Positions 26,774-36,230 of a stretch of 64,000 bases of DNA are shown one piece after another (the stretch's first letter is position 1; each line of letters starts with the position of its first letter). This DNA comes from Paraburkholderia saeva (GTDB lineage Bacteria > Pseudomonadota > Gammaproteobacteria > Burkholderiales > Burkholderiaceae), in assembly GCF_907164555.1 (NCBI RefSeq), contig NZ_CAJQZC010000004.1, forward strand, positions 1 through 64,000. The letters are read 5' to 3'. Below the pieces are notes generated by a model. That model was not told where the DNA came from, did no database searches, and worked only from the letters and a program-made list of their open reading frames with translations. Made by a program: the position numbers and the translations under genes.

Positions 26774-29452
26774 CTAGCCAGCGCCGAGCAGACCGAGCCG
26801 ACGGGCCAGCGCGACGGCGTGCGTGCGGTTAGTGGCGCCAAGCTTGCTGTTAATGCTACGTAGATGCGTCTTGACGGTGGCTTCCGATACGCACAATTGC
26901 TGCGCGATCAGCTTGTTACCCTGGCCCTCGGCCACCAGCCGAACGACTTTTGTCTCTGTGCCGGTCAGCGCATCGATAAGCGGCATGGGGTGCTCGGACT
27001 CAGTCTTCAAAGGAGGGTTGGTCTCCAGTTCGGCGCCTGGACGCAGTTTGCTGAGCAGCCGCAGCACCGCTGGACCTTCGTCGGCGAAGCTGCGCATCAG
27101 GCGTCCAGCCTCGGCGAAGGTCAGTGCCACCCTAAGGCAGCGCAGCGCCTGCGGGAGGTCACCGCTGAGCTGCAAAGCCAGCGCCAGCAGGATGCGTAGC
27201 TGGTGTGCCCGCCGCAGTCGTCCCCGGCCCTCGGCATCGCGTATGGCGTCGCGCAGCAATGACAGCGCGGCGGAGGCGCCGCTGGCGTGCACCTGGAGGC
27301 GCAGGGTGGCGATCTGTAACGAGTCAACATCGTCGGCGCCGGTCGCCCAGCCATCGCCGATTTCGCGGCATCCCGACTCTTGTGCATGTCGCAGCGCCAC
27401 AGCCGCAGCCTCGGCGTCGTCACCGAGCACCGCGATTCGGGATCGCTCGATCCAGACGCTGCGGGCGATGCGCGGCATGGCGTGGCGCGCGCCAATAGCC
27501 TCAAGGGCGTTCAGTAGTGCCGTTGCGCGTGCCGGATTGTCCTCCTGCAGCGCGATGCGAGCGAGGCAGCGATAGCTGGTGATGATCTGCTCGGGTGATC
27601 CGATGTCGCTGATCATCGGCAAGTACGTGTCAAGCAGCCGCTTGGCCTCGGGCAACTCGTTGGCCGCGTAGAGCGCGTCAGCCAGAAAGGCTGCGGCGAC
27701 TGTACTGCCCGAGACGTGTTGGCCCGGATGCGCTGTTCCTGTCGACAACACCGCGCGCGCTCTCTCGATAGCCTGGCCGGCGCGTCCCTGCGTCAGATGT
27801 ACTTCCGATTCCAGGCAGGCCGCCAATGCAATGTTGAATGAACTGCCGGTGCGGTGGTGCGACGGCATGCCCGCAGCTGCGGCCTCCAGGGCCGAATCGA
27901 AACGGTCGGTGGCAATCAGGCAGAAGGCATACGAGCTGTGCTGCAGTCCGTGCGCGAAGGGTTGCGTAGCGGCCGGAATTTGGCCCAGTGTCTGTTCCCA
28001 GATGGCCTTCGCGCCATCGAGCTGCCAGGTCATCGTCAGCAACAACGCGCGCTGTGCCTTTGTTATCACCGCCAGATCATCCGTGGCGGCGGGCAAGGAT
28101 TCGAGCCGCTCGATTAGCGCGAGCGCCTCCCCATAGCGCTGCGTGAAGATTAGCATCCAGCCAAATATCAGCGCGAGCTGCGGCGCGAGGCCGCAGCGCA
28201 CGGCGGCCGGCAGGCTATCGAACAGCCGCCCCAGGAGGCGCACGCGACCCTCCCAAAGCAACGGCTCTGCGTGCTGCGCCAGCAACTCAGTCGCGATGTC
28301 ATTTAATCCGCCGCGGATCGCGTGCTCGATCGCGGGCACCGGCTGCCCTTGCGCTGCATGCCACCGCGAAGCCGCCGCATGTAGAGCGGCGGCTTCGGCC
28401 GCACCAAGCTGGGCCTGCAGAAATTCTCGGAACAGCGGATGAAATCGCCAGCTATCGCGCCCCTGGCCCTGCGGCACGATGAAAAGCCCGCTGCGCTCGA
28501 GCGTGGACAGCAGCTCCCGGCTGTCGTTGCGCCCGGTGAGGACGTCGCAAGGAGCCGGTCGCAGATCGTCAAGCACGCTGATGTCGATCAAAAAGCGCCG
28601 CGTCGGGTCGGGCTGCCGCGACAACACGTCGTCGAGAAGGTAGTCGGCGACGTCAGCGCTCGATCCGGTGAAGCTCGCGACGAAGGTGTCGGGGTCTTGC
28701 CGCTCGCGCAACGCCAGCGCGGCTAGCCACAAGCCTGCGGCCCAGCCCTCGGTGCGCTGATGCAGTCGGCCAACCTGGTCCTCGCTGAGCGTCAGTGCGC
28801 CACGATCGCGCAGCAACTCGCGCGCCTCGTCGACCGAAAAGCGTAGCGTGGTCGCGCCGATCTCGAGTAAATGACCATGGGCACGTAACCGCGCCAAGCC
28901 GAGGTCGGGCGTCGCGCGACTGCAAATCAGCATTTGACCGTGTATCGGCAATGTGTCGAGCAGCATGCGTAACATGCCGAGCACCGTCGTGTTGTGAATT
29001 ACGTCGAGGTTGTCGACGAACAGCGCGAACGGTGCGGTCTGCGCCGACACTTGCTGCACCAGGTGCATCGCGGCTACCGGCATGCCGGCCTCGGGGGCGT
29101 CCGAGCTCATGGTCGCTTGCGCAAGCGACGGGTCAACTGCCCCGAAGGCAGCGAGCATGTGCGCGATGAAGCGTGCGACTTCGTTGTCACCCGCATCGAG
29201 CGTCAACCAGGCGGTGGCGATTCCGGCTCGCTGGAGTGCATGGAAATGTTCGACCAGGACGCTTGTCTTGCCGAAGCCGGCAGGTGCGCGCACTAGCACC
29301 AACTTGGCACCGTCAGCTAGCTGCAGGGTGTCGAGAATGCGCTTGCGCGCGACAAGCTGGGTGGCCGCGGTGCGCGGCGCGAGCTTCGAGGCGATCGTTT
29401 GGATCGTGCCAGTCGCCGGAGGGGCCAAGTGGGATGCAGGCATGCGGTCCAT
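26774..29452 (-). CDS. MalT-like (LAL) LuxR family transcriptional activator
   Basis: 892 residues, the typical size of large ATP-binding LuxR regulators. The Walker A motif is APAGFGKT (56-63) at the start of a STAND-type NTPase. A long helical TPR-like region follows, and a C-terminal LuxR HTH occupies about residues 825-888 (LTGTETKVVRLVAEGQGNKL, SEATVKTHLRSINSKLG). MalT-type proteins bind ATP and an inducer, then activate promoters carrying GGA(T/G)GA boxes. The promoter cassettes around it contain GGATGA boxes, so it is the best candidate for their activator. It is divergent from the 30003 operon and cassette 2. Confidence 0.88.
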   Translation of the reverse strand: MDRMPASHLAPPATGTIQTIASKLAPRTAATQLVARKRILDTLQLADGAKLVLVRAPAGFGKTSVLVEHFHALQRAGIATAWLTLDAGDNEVARFIAHMLAAFGAVDPSLAQATMSSDAPEAGMPVAAMHLVQQVSAQTAPFALFVDNLDVIHNTTVLGMLRMLLDTLPIHGQMLICSRATPDLGLARLRAHGHLLEIGATTLRFSVDEARELLRDRGALTLSEDQVGRLHQRTEGWAAGLWLAALALRERQDPDTFVASFTGSSADVADYLLDDVLSRQPDPTRRFLIDISVLDDLRPAPCDVLTGRNDSRELLSTLERSGLFIVPQGQGRDSWRFHPLFREFLQAQLGAAEAAALHAAASRWHAAQGQPVPAIEHAIRGGLNDIATELLAQHAEPLLWEGRVRLLGRLFDSLPAAVRCGLAPQLALIFGWMLIFTQRYGEALALIERLESLPAATDDLAVITKAQRALLLTMTWQLDGAKAIWEQTLGQIPAATQPFAHGLQHSSYAFCLIATDRFDSALEAAAAGMPSHHRTGSSFNIALAACLESEVHLTQGRAGQAIERARAVLSTGTAHPGQHVSGSTVAAAFLADALYAANELPEAKRLLDTYLPMISDIGSPEQIITSYRCLARIALQEDNPARATALLNALEAIGARHAMPRIARSVWIERSRIAVLGDDAEAAAVALRHAQESGCREIGDGWATGADDVDSLQIATLRLQVHASGASAALSLLRDAIRDAEGRGRLRRAHQLRILLALALQLSGDLPQALRCLRVALTFAEAGRLMRSFADEGPAVLRLLSKLRPGAELETNPPLKTESEHPMPLIDALTGTETKVVRLVAEGQGNKLIAQQLCVSEATVKTHLRSINSKLGATNRTHAVALARRLGLLGAG

Positions 29453-29746
29453 TCTTCAGCAGCAGCGAATTAGGGTGCTATCAAAGCGATACACCCGCAA
29501 TTGCGCGAGGGGCGGATGTTTTGCGGAGAGCCAGTATCGGTCCGATATTGCCGCAAACGGTATCCTCAGTTTCATTTATTGGATGCTCGCGCCGAACAGC
29601 GCGTGAGGCAATATGGGTTAGCAAGGATTGACAGGCGAAGCTGCTATCTTCGTTTGACAGCCATCCGAAATTGACGTTTCTGACTGGCCCTTACGCCCGA
29701 GCCTTTGTCTCTCTCCGTCTCACGCAGCCTCGCTACCACGGCGCCT
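29453..29746. other. Intergenic region between the LAL regulator and cassette 2
   Basis: About 290 bp upstream of the regulator start. It should hold the regulator's own promoter, but I see no convincing -35/-10 pair and no gene. Confidence 0.4.
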
Positions 29747-29826
29747 CATCCAAAGGGATTAGGCGCGCCTCGCGCCAAAATCGTTCGATGGTAGTACGCG
29801 CCGGGCGCCGATCGTCTCCAGAATCG
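29747..29826 (+). promoter_or_regulatory. Promoter cassette copy 2 (upstream of crotonase 30003)
   Basis: TCATCC-AAAG-GGATTA (29747-29762) has one mismatch from the GGATGA consensus. TAGTACGCG starts 30 bp later (29793) and CCAGAATC at 29819, again 26 bp from that T. The intermediate half-site is TCGTTC. It lies 176 bp before the crotonase start and downstream-facing from the LAL regulator. Confidence 0.75.
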
Positions 29827-30002
29827 GATTGATAGCCTGTTGCCGCAACGTATTGTTGGATCAGATGCCAACGTCAACGCGTCGCCAATAGCCTACCACC
29901 CAAACAAGTGAACAAGTGCAGACGGTCCAATTTGACGGCACTCGGCACTGCGTTGTTCGGCGATCTCCCAGGCAAGAACCCAGTCCACAAAGGAAACAAG
30001 GC

Positions 30003-30860
30003 ATGACGACCCATTCCAGCGGCAGTAAAACCCGGCAGCCTGATGAGCCACTGCGGCGGTCGAATGTGGTCTACGAGCGCACCGGACCGGTGGTGACACT
30101 GACGCTCGACAGCCCTGTCGACCGAAATGCGCTTAACACCGAGCGCATGGTCACGCTGGCCGAGTTCTTCGATCGTCTCGCAACCGAGCCGACGCTGAAG
30201 GTCGTGTTGATCCGCGCACGCGGGCCCATGTTCTGCCCGGGCGCGGATATGGACTGGCTGCGGCCTTCAAAGCCCGGCATGGACAGCCGTATCGACGCAG
30301 GCCTGACGCCGCTCAACGCTGCACTGGTGCGTTTGCGCGAACTGCCGGCAGTGATCGTCGCCGCAGTGCACGGCGCCGTGGCTGGCGGTGGCTTGGGTCT
30401 GATGAACCTGGCCGACCTCGTAATAGCCTCCGAAGATACCAAGTTCAGCCTCGCATATTCTCGCATTGGCGCCACGCCCGACATTGGCGCGACGTACTAT
30501 CTGACGCGCCTCGTCGGCGAACGACGCGCGCTCGAACTGCTGCTGCTGTCGGAGAGCTTCGGCGTTGAGCGCGCGCGCGAACTCGGACTGGTGAACTTCA
30601 GTGCCCCGGCTGCGGACTTCGAACGCACGGTGGACCAGTTGGTCGAGCGACTCGCCTGCGGTGCGGGCGATGCCCAGGTAGCGATTAAGCGACTGGTACG
30701 CGCGGCGCACGTCAACGAATTCGGCGTGCAGCTCGATGCCGAGCGGCGTGGGCTGGTCGCAGCGGCGCAGGGTTCGGAGTTCAGCGAGGGCGTGCGCGCA
30801 TTCGTTGAGCGTCGTCCGACGCGCTTCGGCGATACAGGTGGGCAGTGGACGGCGGCATGA
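30003..30860 (+). CDS. Enoyl-CoA hydratase/isomerase family protein (isomerase-like)
   Basis: 285 residues. Crotonase landmarks are MFCPGADMDWL (about 77-85) and HGAVAGGGLGL (about 123-133). Neither hydratase glutamate is present; Asp160 in GATPDIGATYY occupies the position of the PDxG aspartate of PaaG-type isomerases. A double-bond isomerase or related activity is more likely than hydration. I use the ATG at 30003 after AAAGGAAAC rather than the upstream in-frame codons from 29916. It is followed 46 bp later by a chemoreceptor gene. Confidence 0.8.
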   Translation: MTTHSSGSKTRQPDEPLRRSNVVYERTGPVVTLTLDSPVDRNALNTERMVTLAEFFDRLATEPTLKVVLIRARGPMFCPGADMDWLRPSKPGMDSRIDAGLTPLNAALVRLRELPAVIVAAVHGAVAGGGLGLMNLADLVIASEDTKFSLAYSRIGATPDIGATYYLTRLVGERRALELLLLSESFGVERARELGLVNFSAPAADFERTVDQLVERLACGAGDAQVAIKRLVRAAHVNEFGVQLDAERRGLVAAAQGSEFSEGVRAFVERRPTRFGDTGGQWTAA

Positions 30861-30906
30861 GGCCAGCGAGAACTACTTTATACCTTTCATACCGAAGGAT
30901 TTCGCA

Positions 30907-32436
30907 GTGAGCCGGTCCGTTTCGAAGATCATCGTAGCACTCGCGATCATCATGGCCGTTACGCTGACGATTGGCGGCTTCGGTATGCGTGGAATATCAG
31001 TGCTGAGCGATTCGCTACATGACACGTACGCCAACATCGTCGTCCCGATGAACTACGTGAGTGCCAGCCGGGCAGATATGCTGAGTATCCGTTTTGCCCT
31101 ATGGCGTACGCAGGCGCAAAAGGACAAGACCTTGGTTTCGAAGGCGCGCGATTTTTCCGCGCAGTTGGAAAAGGACTGGAAAAGCTACTACCCGAGCGGT
31201 GCAACGGGCCTCGACGAGCGCGCAGTGGCCGACAAAATTGATGGCCAAATTACCCAGTTCCGCGAAGCCGTCGAGAAGGAACTGGAGATCATCGACCAAG
31301 GCGACTTCGACCGTGCCGCCACCTGGCAGGCGAGCAAGGTGATTCCCATAGGCGACAGTCTTACCGCGCTGCTGGCGCAGGATGTGCGGATCAATGCCGA
31401 TCAGGCAAAAGACAACTATATCCAAGGTGCAGCAAAGGCCGGGCGATTGAAGTGGATTGCCGGCGCGCTGAGTCTTGCTGGCGCGTTGCTATCTATCGGC
31501 GCGGCGGTCTACCTGGTCCGCGCGATTATCCAACCATTGAACAAGACGGTGCGCATCGCCAGTGAAATTGCACAGGGGCGGCTCGACGTTCAGATCGCAG
31601 TGGATGTGGGCGGCAGGTTCGGGCAGTTGTTGGAAGCCATGAAGAGCATGAGCCGGCAACTGGTCACCACCATCGGTGGCATTCGCGATGGCAGCGAGTC
31701 GGTGAGGGTCGCCTCGCAGCAGATCGCCACGGGCAACCAGGACCTTTCGGCACGCACGGAAGAGCAGGCGGCGTCGCTTGAGCAGACTGCCGCAAGCCTG
31801 ACGCAACTGACCGAAACGGTGAAACAGAACGCCGAGAATGCCCGACAGGCTAATTCGCTCGCGGCCAACGCGCGCGAGATGACCGACGCGGGAAACATGG
31901 CGGTGGGCACGATGGTGGCGACGATGCAGGAGATCAGTTCGGACTCGGTCAAGATTGCGGAGATCACCGGAATGATCGAGGGCATTGCCTTCCAGACCAA
32001 CATCCTCGCGCTGAATGCGGCCGTCGAGGCTGCCCGCGCCGGGCAGCAGGGCCGCGGCTTCGCGGTGGTCGCCGGGGAAGTGCGCTCGCTGGCGCAACGC
32101 GCGTCGGCGGCTGCAAAGGAGATCAAGGGGCTGATCGATACGTCGTCCGGCAAGGTGCAACGGGGTGTCCAGCAGGCCGGTGACGTCGGCGCGACAATGG
32201 ACAAGGTGATCCGGGCGATGGGCCAAGTGTCCGACATAGTGGGCGAAATCTCGGGAGCCTCCGACGAGCAGACAAAGGGCATTCAGCAGGTGCATCAGGC
32301 GATCAACCGGATCGACGAGGTGATTCAGCAGAACGCCGCGCTGGTGGAAGAGGTCGCGGCAGCGGCCCAGTCGCTGCAGGAGCAGGCAGCGAAGATGAAC
32401 GCCGACCTCATGTTCTTCAGGCTCGGTCGAGGGTAA
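30907..32436 (+). CDS. Methyl-accepting chemotaxis protein (GTG start)
   Basis: 509 residues. TM1 lies at about 8-28, then a periplasmic four-helix-bundle (4HB_MCP) sensor at about 30-175, TM2 at about 180-200, HAMP at about 200-255 and the cytoplasmic signalling domain. The hairpin tip contains GIAFQTNILALNAAVEAARA, strictly conserved in MCPs. The GTG at 30907 follows GAAGGA with good spacing; an open frame upstream overlaps the crotonase gene and is spurious. No C-terminal CheR-binding pentapeptide is visible. Co-transcription with a catabolic gene suggests taxis to the catabolic substrate. Confidence 0.88.
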   Translation: MSRSVSKIIVALAIIMAVTLTIGGFGMRGISVLSDSLHDTYANIVVPMNYVSASRADMLSIRFALWRTQAQKDKTLVSKARDFSAQLEKDWKSYYPSGATGLDERAVADKIDGQITQFREAVEKELEIIDQGDFDRAATWQASKVIPIGDSLTALLAQDVRINADQAKDNYIQGAAKAGRLKWIAGALSLAGALLSIGAAVYLVRAIIQPLNKTVRIASEIAQGRLDVQIAVDVGGRFGQLLEAMKSMSRQLVTTIGGIRDGSESVRVASQQIATGNQDLSARTEEQAASLEQTAASLTQLTETVKQNAENARQANSLAANAREMTDAGNMAVGTMVATMQEISSDSVKIAEITGMIEGIAFQTNILALNAAVEAARAGQQGRGFAVVAGEVRSLAQRASAAAKEIKGLIDTSSGKVQRGVQQAGDVGATMDKVIRAMGQVSDIVGEISGASDEQTKGIQQVHQAINRIDEVIQQNAALVEEVAAAAQSLQEQAAKMNADLMFFRLGRG

Positions 32437-32882
32437 TCGTTGCCCGCGTGCTCGGCCCTTCCGCAACTGGCGCAGAAGTGGATATCTCCTCAGCGAACAA
32501 AGACGACGCATGCACGGCCACTGAACCCGACGAAATTGACGAGGGCGGTACTTTTAGCAGCTACCAGTCTTCCCGTACCCCTTATGGGCAGGACATACGA
32601 CAACTCAGATCACTGGGTGAGCTTTTGATTGAAGAGTGGGTTTGCGATGTTCAAATCCCTGAACAATCCATCGTGAAGATAGAAGTGCCATGGCGAAATC
32701 AGTTCAGTGAAATTTGCCGAGACTGAGCCTCTGCGTTGCGGCGTGCGCGGGCGTGCCAAGCGGACGAGAGTAGTCCTGTAGGAGATATTCTGCGCAGTTG
32801 TATTTGCTGCGTACAGATCGCCAGTGGCGCTTTCCTCCCGGTGCGTTCTATCGTGTCGAACAACCCAGTGATGGCGAGCCGG
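32437..32882. other. Intergenic region, no supported gene
   Basis: Several short frames, none recognisable. From about 32850 onward the sequence is similar to that upstream of the second SDR copy (about 37465), so the duplicated SDR module begins left of the cassette. Confidence 0.45.
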
Positions 32883-32962
32883 TCGTTCAAAGGGATGAGG
32901 GGCGTACTGCGCCAAAGTCATCCGATCGTGGTACGCGCGGGGCGCCACCTTCCTCCAGAATC
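32883..32962 (+). promoter_or_regulatory. Promoter cassette copy 3 (upstream of SDR 33068)
   Basis: TCGTTC-AAAG-GGATGA (32883-32898), then 30 bp to TGGTACGCG (32929), then CCAGAATC at 32955. The intermediate half-site is a perfect TCATCC. It ends 105 bp before the SDR ATG. Confidence 0.8.
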
Positions 32963-33067
32963 CAGTCATCAAGTGATGCTGCGGACTGACCCAGCAGCGC
33001 CGAAAGCGGTGTTGCATCAGCGGTTTCGACGGCGATTGCATGAGTAAACGAAGGTAGGAGAGATCCC

Positions 33068-33889
33068 ATGACAGACGTAAAAGGACGCACCGCATTCATC
33101 ACGGGTGGTGGCAATGGCATCGGACTGGGCATCGCCCGAAGCTTGGCGCGCGCGGGTGTCAAGCTGGCTTTGGCAGACATTGATGCCGCTGGCCTGGCAC
33201 GCGCCAAGGCGGAGTTGCAGGCCATCACTTCGGTAGCGACATTCCAGCTTGATGTTTGTGATCGTGATGCCTATGCGGAGACAGCAGAGGCGGTAGAGCG
33301 CGCATTGGGTCCGGTAACCCTCCTGTTCAACAATGCTGGCGTCCTCATTGGTCGACCTGCAGAGAAAGTCACCTACGACCTGTGGGACTGGACGCTCAAC
33401 ATAAATCTAAACGGCGTCATCAATGGCGTGCAAACGTTTTTGCCGAAGATGCTCAAATGTGGTCAGGGTGGCCATATCGTCAATACAGCTTCGGGAGCCG
33501 GCCTTGCCGCACAAAACGCCGGGGTCCTATACATCACAGCAAAGTACGCGGTGGTCGGAATGTCGGAGGCACTCAATGGCGAACTGGCGTCGGCCGGCAT
33601 TGGTGTAAGCGTGCTTTGCCCAGGTGCCGTTGCGACGGACATCATCAAGCGATCGGTGGATGCGGCTCCTGAGGCCGGGGTGCACTTGACGGAGGAGCAG
33701 GCAAAGAGGAAGGCAGAGCGTACAGCCATGCTAACCCGGGCTCTCCAGCAGGGTGCCAGCATCGATGATGTCGGCGAGATGGTTCTTAAAGCGGTGCGGG
33801 AAAACAACCTGTACATACATACCGACCGGGTGATGGAAGAGCCAATTAAGGCTCGGACCAAAGCACTTCTCGACGCTATGCCGAGCTAA
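33068..33889 (+). CDS. Short-chain dehydrogenase/reductase (SDR module copy A)
   Basis: 273 residues. TGGGNGIG (12-19) binds the cofactor, NNAG is at 88-91, and the Ser142, Tyr155, Lys159 triad is intact in NTASGAG and YITAK. The C-terminal extension ends TKALLDAMPS. It is a close paralogue of the protein at 37678, sharing the first 60 residues almost completely. An NAD(P)-dependent alcohol or 3-hydroxyacyl-CoA dehydrogenase role is likely. It starts an operon with the HSD10-like SDR and the thiolase, under promoter cassette 3. Confidence 0.85.
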   Translation: MTDVKGRTAFITGGGNGIGLGIARSLARAGVKLALADIDAAGLARAKAELQAITSVATFQLDVCDRDAYAETAEAVERALGPVTLLFNNAGVLIGRPAEKVTYDLWDWTLNINLNGVINGVQTFLPKMLKCGQGGHIVNTASGAGLAAQNAGVLYITAKYAVVGMSEALNGELASAGIGVSVLCPGAVATDIIKRSVDAAPEAGVHLTEEQAKRKAERTAMLTRALQQGASIDDVGEMVLKAVRENNLYIHTDRVMEEPIKARTKALLDAMPS

Positions 33890-34063
33890 GACTGGCGCGG
33901 CAAGTCCAGGTGCCGAGAGACCGGGAATAGCGTTGGCGAAGCCCGCTCGATAGGGTTGTCCTTGAGACTATGGAGGCGGCGGTTGCTCTGGCGCGAAGCG
34001 GATTTTCGTGCACCAACACGTATCACCGCCGCCGAGGCGGCGCGATCTCTACAGGATTGAGAA

Positions 34064-34822
34064 ATGAAAATTGAAGGCGGAATATTCATCGTAACCGGCG
34101 GTGCATCTGGGCTCGGGGAAGGCGCAGCACGAATGCTGGCGGCCAATGGCGGCAAGGTGGTGGTCGCCGATATGCAGACGGAAAAAGGTGAAGCTGTCGC
34201 GAAGGAGATCGATGGCGTTTTCGTCAAGTGCGATGTCAGTCAGGAAGCCGATGGTCACGCTGCCGTGGCCGGGGCGCTTCAACTTGGAAAGCTGGTCGGC
34301 CTGATCAACTGCGCCGGCGTCGCCCCGGCGGAGAAAACGGTGGGAAAGGACGGACCGCACGCGCTCGGAGTGTTCAGCAAGGCAATCTCTGTGAACCTTA
34401 TCGGCACCTTCAACATGATCCGGCTGGCGGCCTCTGCGATGGCCGACAATGATCCCGAAGCTACTGGCGAGCGCGGCGTGCTGATTTCCACTGCATCTGT
34501 CGCCGCGTATGACGGCCAGATTGGACAGGCGGCCTACAGCGCTTCGAAGGGCGGCGTGGTTGGAATGACACTGCCCATCGCACGAGACCTGGCGCGCAAC
34601 GGTATTCGAAACATGACAATCGCGCCCGGCATCTTCGGCACGCCGATGCTGTTTGGCATGCCTCTGGAGATCCAGGACGCGCTGGCCGCGAGCGTGCCCT
34701 TTCCATCGCGCCTGGGAACGCCGGAGGACTATGCGAGGCTCGTCAAGCACATCATCGAGAACGAAATGCTCAACGGCGAAGTTATTCGCCTAGACGGTGC
34801 CATCCGGCTGCCGCCGCGATAG
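34064..34822 (+). CDS. 3-hydroxyacyl-CoA dehydrogenase type-2-like SDR (HSD17B10 family)
   Basis: 252 residues. TGGASGLG (11-18) is the cofactor loop and YSASKGG (Tyr158, Lys162) follows [15 protein letters not shown] (Ser145), wording characteristic of the type II 3-hydroxyacyl-CoA/2-methyl-3-hydroxybutyryl-CoA dehydrogenases. In the family, these enzymes oxidise straight and 2-methyl-branched 3-hydroxyacyl-CoAs and some hydroxysteroids, using NAD. It lies 174 bp after the first SDR and 37 bp before a thiolase, giving a hydroxyacyl-CoA oxidation and thiolysis pair. Confidence 0.86.
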   Translation: MKIEGGIFIVTGGASGLGEGAARMLAANGGKVVVADMQTEKGEAVAKEIDGVFVKCDVSQEADGHAAVAGALQLGKLVGLINCAGVAPAEKTVGKDGPHALGVFSKAISVNLIGTFNMIRLAASAMADNDPEATGERGVLISTASVAAYDGQIGQAAYSASKGGVVGMTLPIARDLARNGIRNMTIAPGIFGTPMLFGMPLEIQDALAASVPFPSRLGTPEDYARLVKHIIENEMLNGEVIRLDGAIRLPPR

Positions 34823-34859
34823 CAATCGGACTCATTCCAAGTGAATCAAGGACTGCCAT

Positions 34860-36044
34860 ATGTCTGAACGCATCGTGATCGTTAGTGCCGCACGCACCCC
34901 TATGGGTGCTTTTCAAGGTCACTTTTCTTCTCTGGCTGCGCACGATCTCGGAGGAGTTGCCATCAAGGCCGCGGTGGAGCGTGCCGGCATCGCTGCCGAT
35001 ACGATTGGCGAGGTGCTGTTCGGCAACTGCCTGATGGCCGGACAGGGCCAGGCGCCGGCACGACAAGCGGTCTACAAGGGCGGTTTGCCGGACAGTGTTG
35101 GGGCCGTTACCCTTAGCAAGATGTGCGGGTCGGCCATGAAGGCAGCAATGCTCGCTCATGACATGCTAGTCGCTGGCACGCACGAGGTCATGGTCGCGGG
35201 CGGCATGGAGAGCATGACCAATGCGCCGTACCTGATGCTCAAGGGCCGTGGAGGCTACCGGATGGGGCACGATCGAGTTTTCGACCACATGATGCTCGAT
35301 GGCCTCGAAGATGCTTACCAACCGGGCCGCCCGATGGGAACCTTCGGTGAAGACTGCGCAGCCAAATACAACTTCACGCGCGAGCAGCAGGACGCATTCG
35401 CAATTGCCAGCGTGGAACGCGCGAGGCTCGCCGCCGTATCAGGCGCGTTCAAAGCCGAAATTGCTGCGGTCAAGATCAGAGGTCGTGGCGGCGACACGGT
35501 GGTCGAGGTCGACGAGAGCCCGGTCAAGATCAAGCTGGACAAGATCCCTACCCTGCAGCCGGCCTTCAAAAAGGACGGTGGCACGATTACCGCGGCATCA
35601 AGCTCCTCAATCAATGACGGCGCCGCCGCGCTGGTGATAATGACCGAGAGCGCCGCGAAGCGGAGCGGCTGCCGGCCGATCGCCCGAATCGTCGCACACG
35701 CCACGCATGCGCAGCAACCGGAGTGGTTCTCCACTGCGCCTGTCGGTGCTGTTGCCAAGCTGCTCAAGAAGGCCGGCTGGAGCGTCAAGGACGTCGATCT
35801 CTGGGAAGTCAACGAGGCCTTCGCAGTGGTGCCGATGGCGCTCATGCGCGAACTTGAGATATCGCACGACATTGTCAACGTCCATGGAGGCGCCTGTGCG
35901 CTGGGGCATCCGATTGGAGCCAGTGGTGCGCGCATCATGGTGACATTGATTCATGCGATGCAGCAACTTGGCAAGAAGCGCGGTGTTGCGACGCTTTGCA
36001 TCGGTGGGGGTGAGGCCACCGCCGTGGCAATGGAACTGCTCTAA
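34860..36044 (+). CDS. Acetyl-CoA C-acyltransferase (classical thiolase)
   Basis: 394 residues. Cys89 in LSKMCGSAMKA is the acyl-accepting residue. WEVNEAFAVV, GGACALGHPIGASGAR and the CIGGGEA loop with the second cysteine complete the classical thiolase active site. This differs from the SCP-x-type thiolases nearby, which carry HDCF. It should cleave a 3-oxoacyl-CoA, possibly 2-methylacetoacetyl-CoA given the HSD10-like partner upstream. It has an AAGGA-type ribosome site. Confidence 0.92.
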   Translation: MSERIVIVSAARTPMGAFQGHFSSLAAHDLGGVAIKAAVERAGIAADTIGEVLFGNCLMAGQGQAPARQAVYKGGLPDSVGAVTLSKMCGSAMKAAMLAHDMLVAGTHEVMVAGGMESMTNAPYLMLKGRGGYRMGHDRVFDHMMLDGLEDAYQPGRPMGTFGEDCAAKYNFTREQQDAFAIASVERARLAAVSGAFKAEIAAVKIRGRGGDTVVEVDESPVKIKLDKIPTLQPAFKKDGGTITAASSSSINDGAAALVIMTESAAKRSGCRPIARIVAHATHAQQPEWFSTAPVGAVAKLLKKAGWSVKDVDLWEVNEAFAVVPMALMRELEISHDIVNVHGGACALGHPIGASGARIMVTLIHAMQQLGKKRGVATLCIGGGEATAVAMELL

Positions 36045-36230
36045 CAGAGCGGCCCCCGTGCTGCAGATGCGGCGCGGGGTTCCACTGTAACCGTATCGAC
36101 GAGCGCTGTTCAAACTACTACGACCAGCGAGCATCGTTACGTCTCCCAGTGATCTGGCACGTCCGTTGGTGGCAAGGCGAGGACATCTGCGCCACGGCCC
36201 TGAATCCAAATCCTTGAACCCTTTTTGAGG

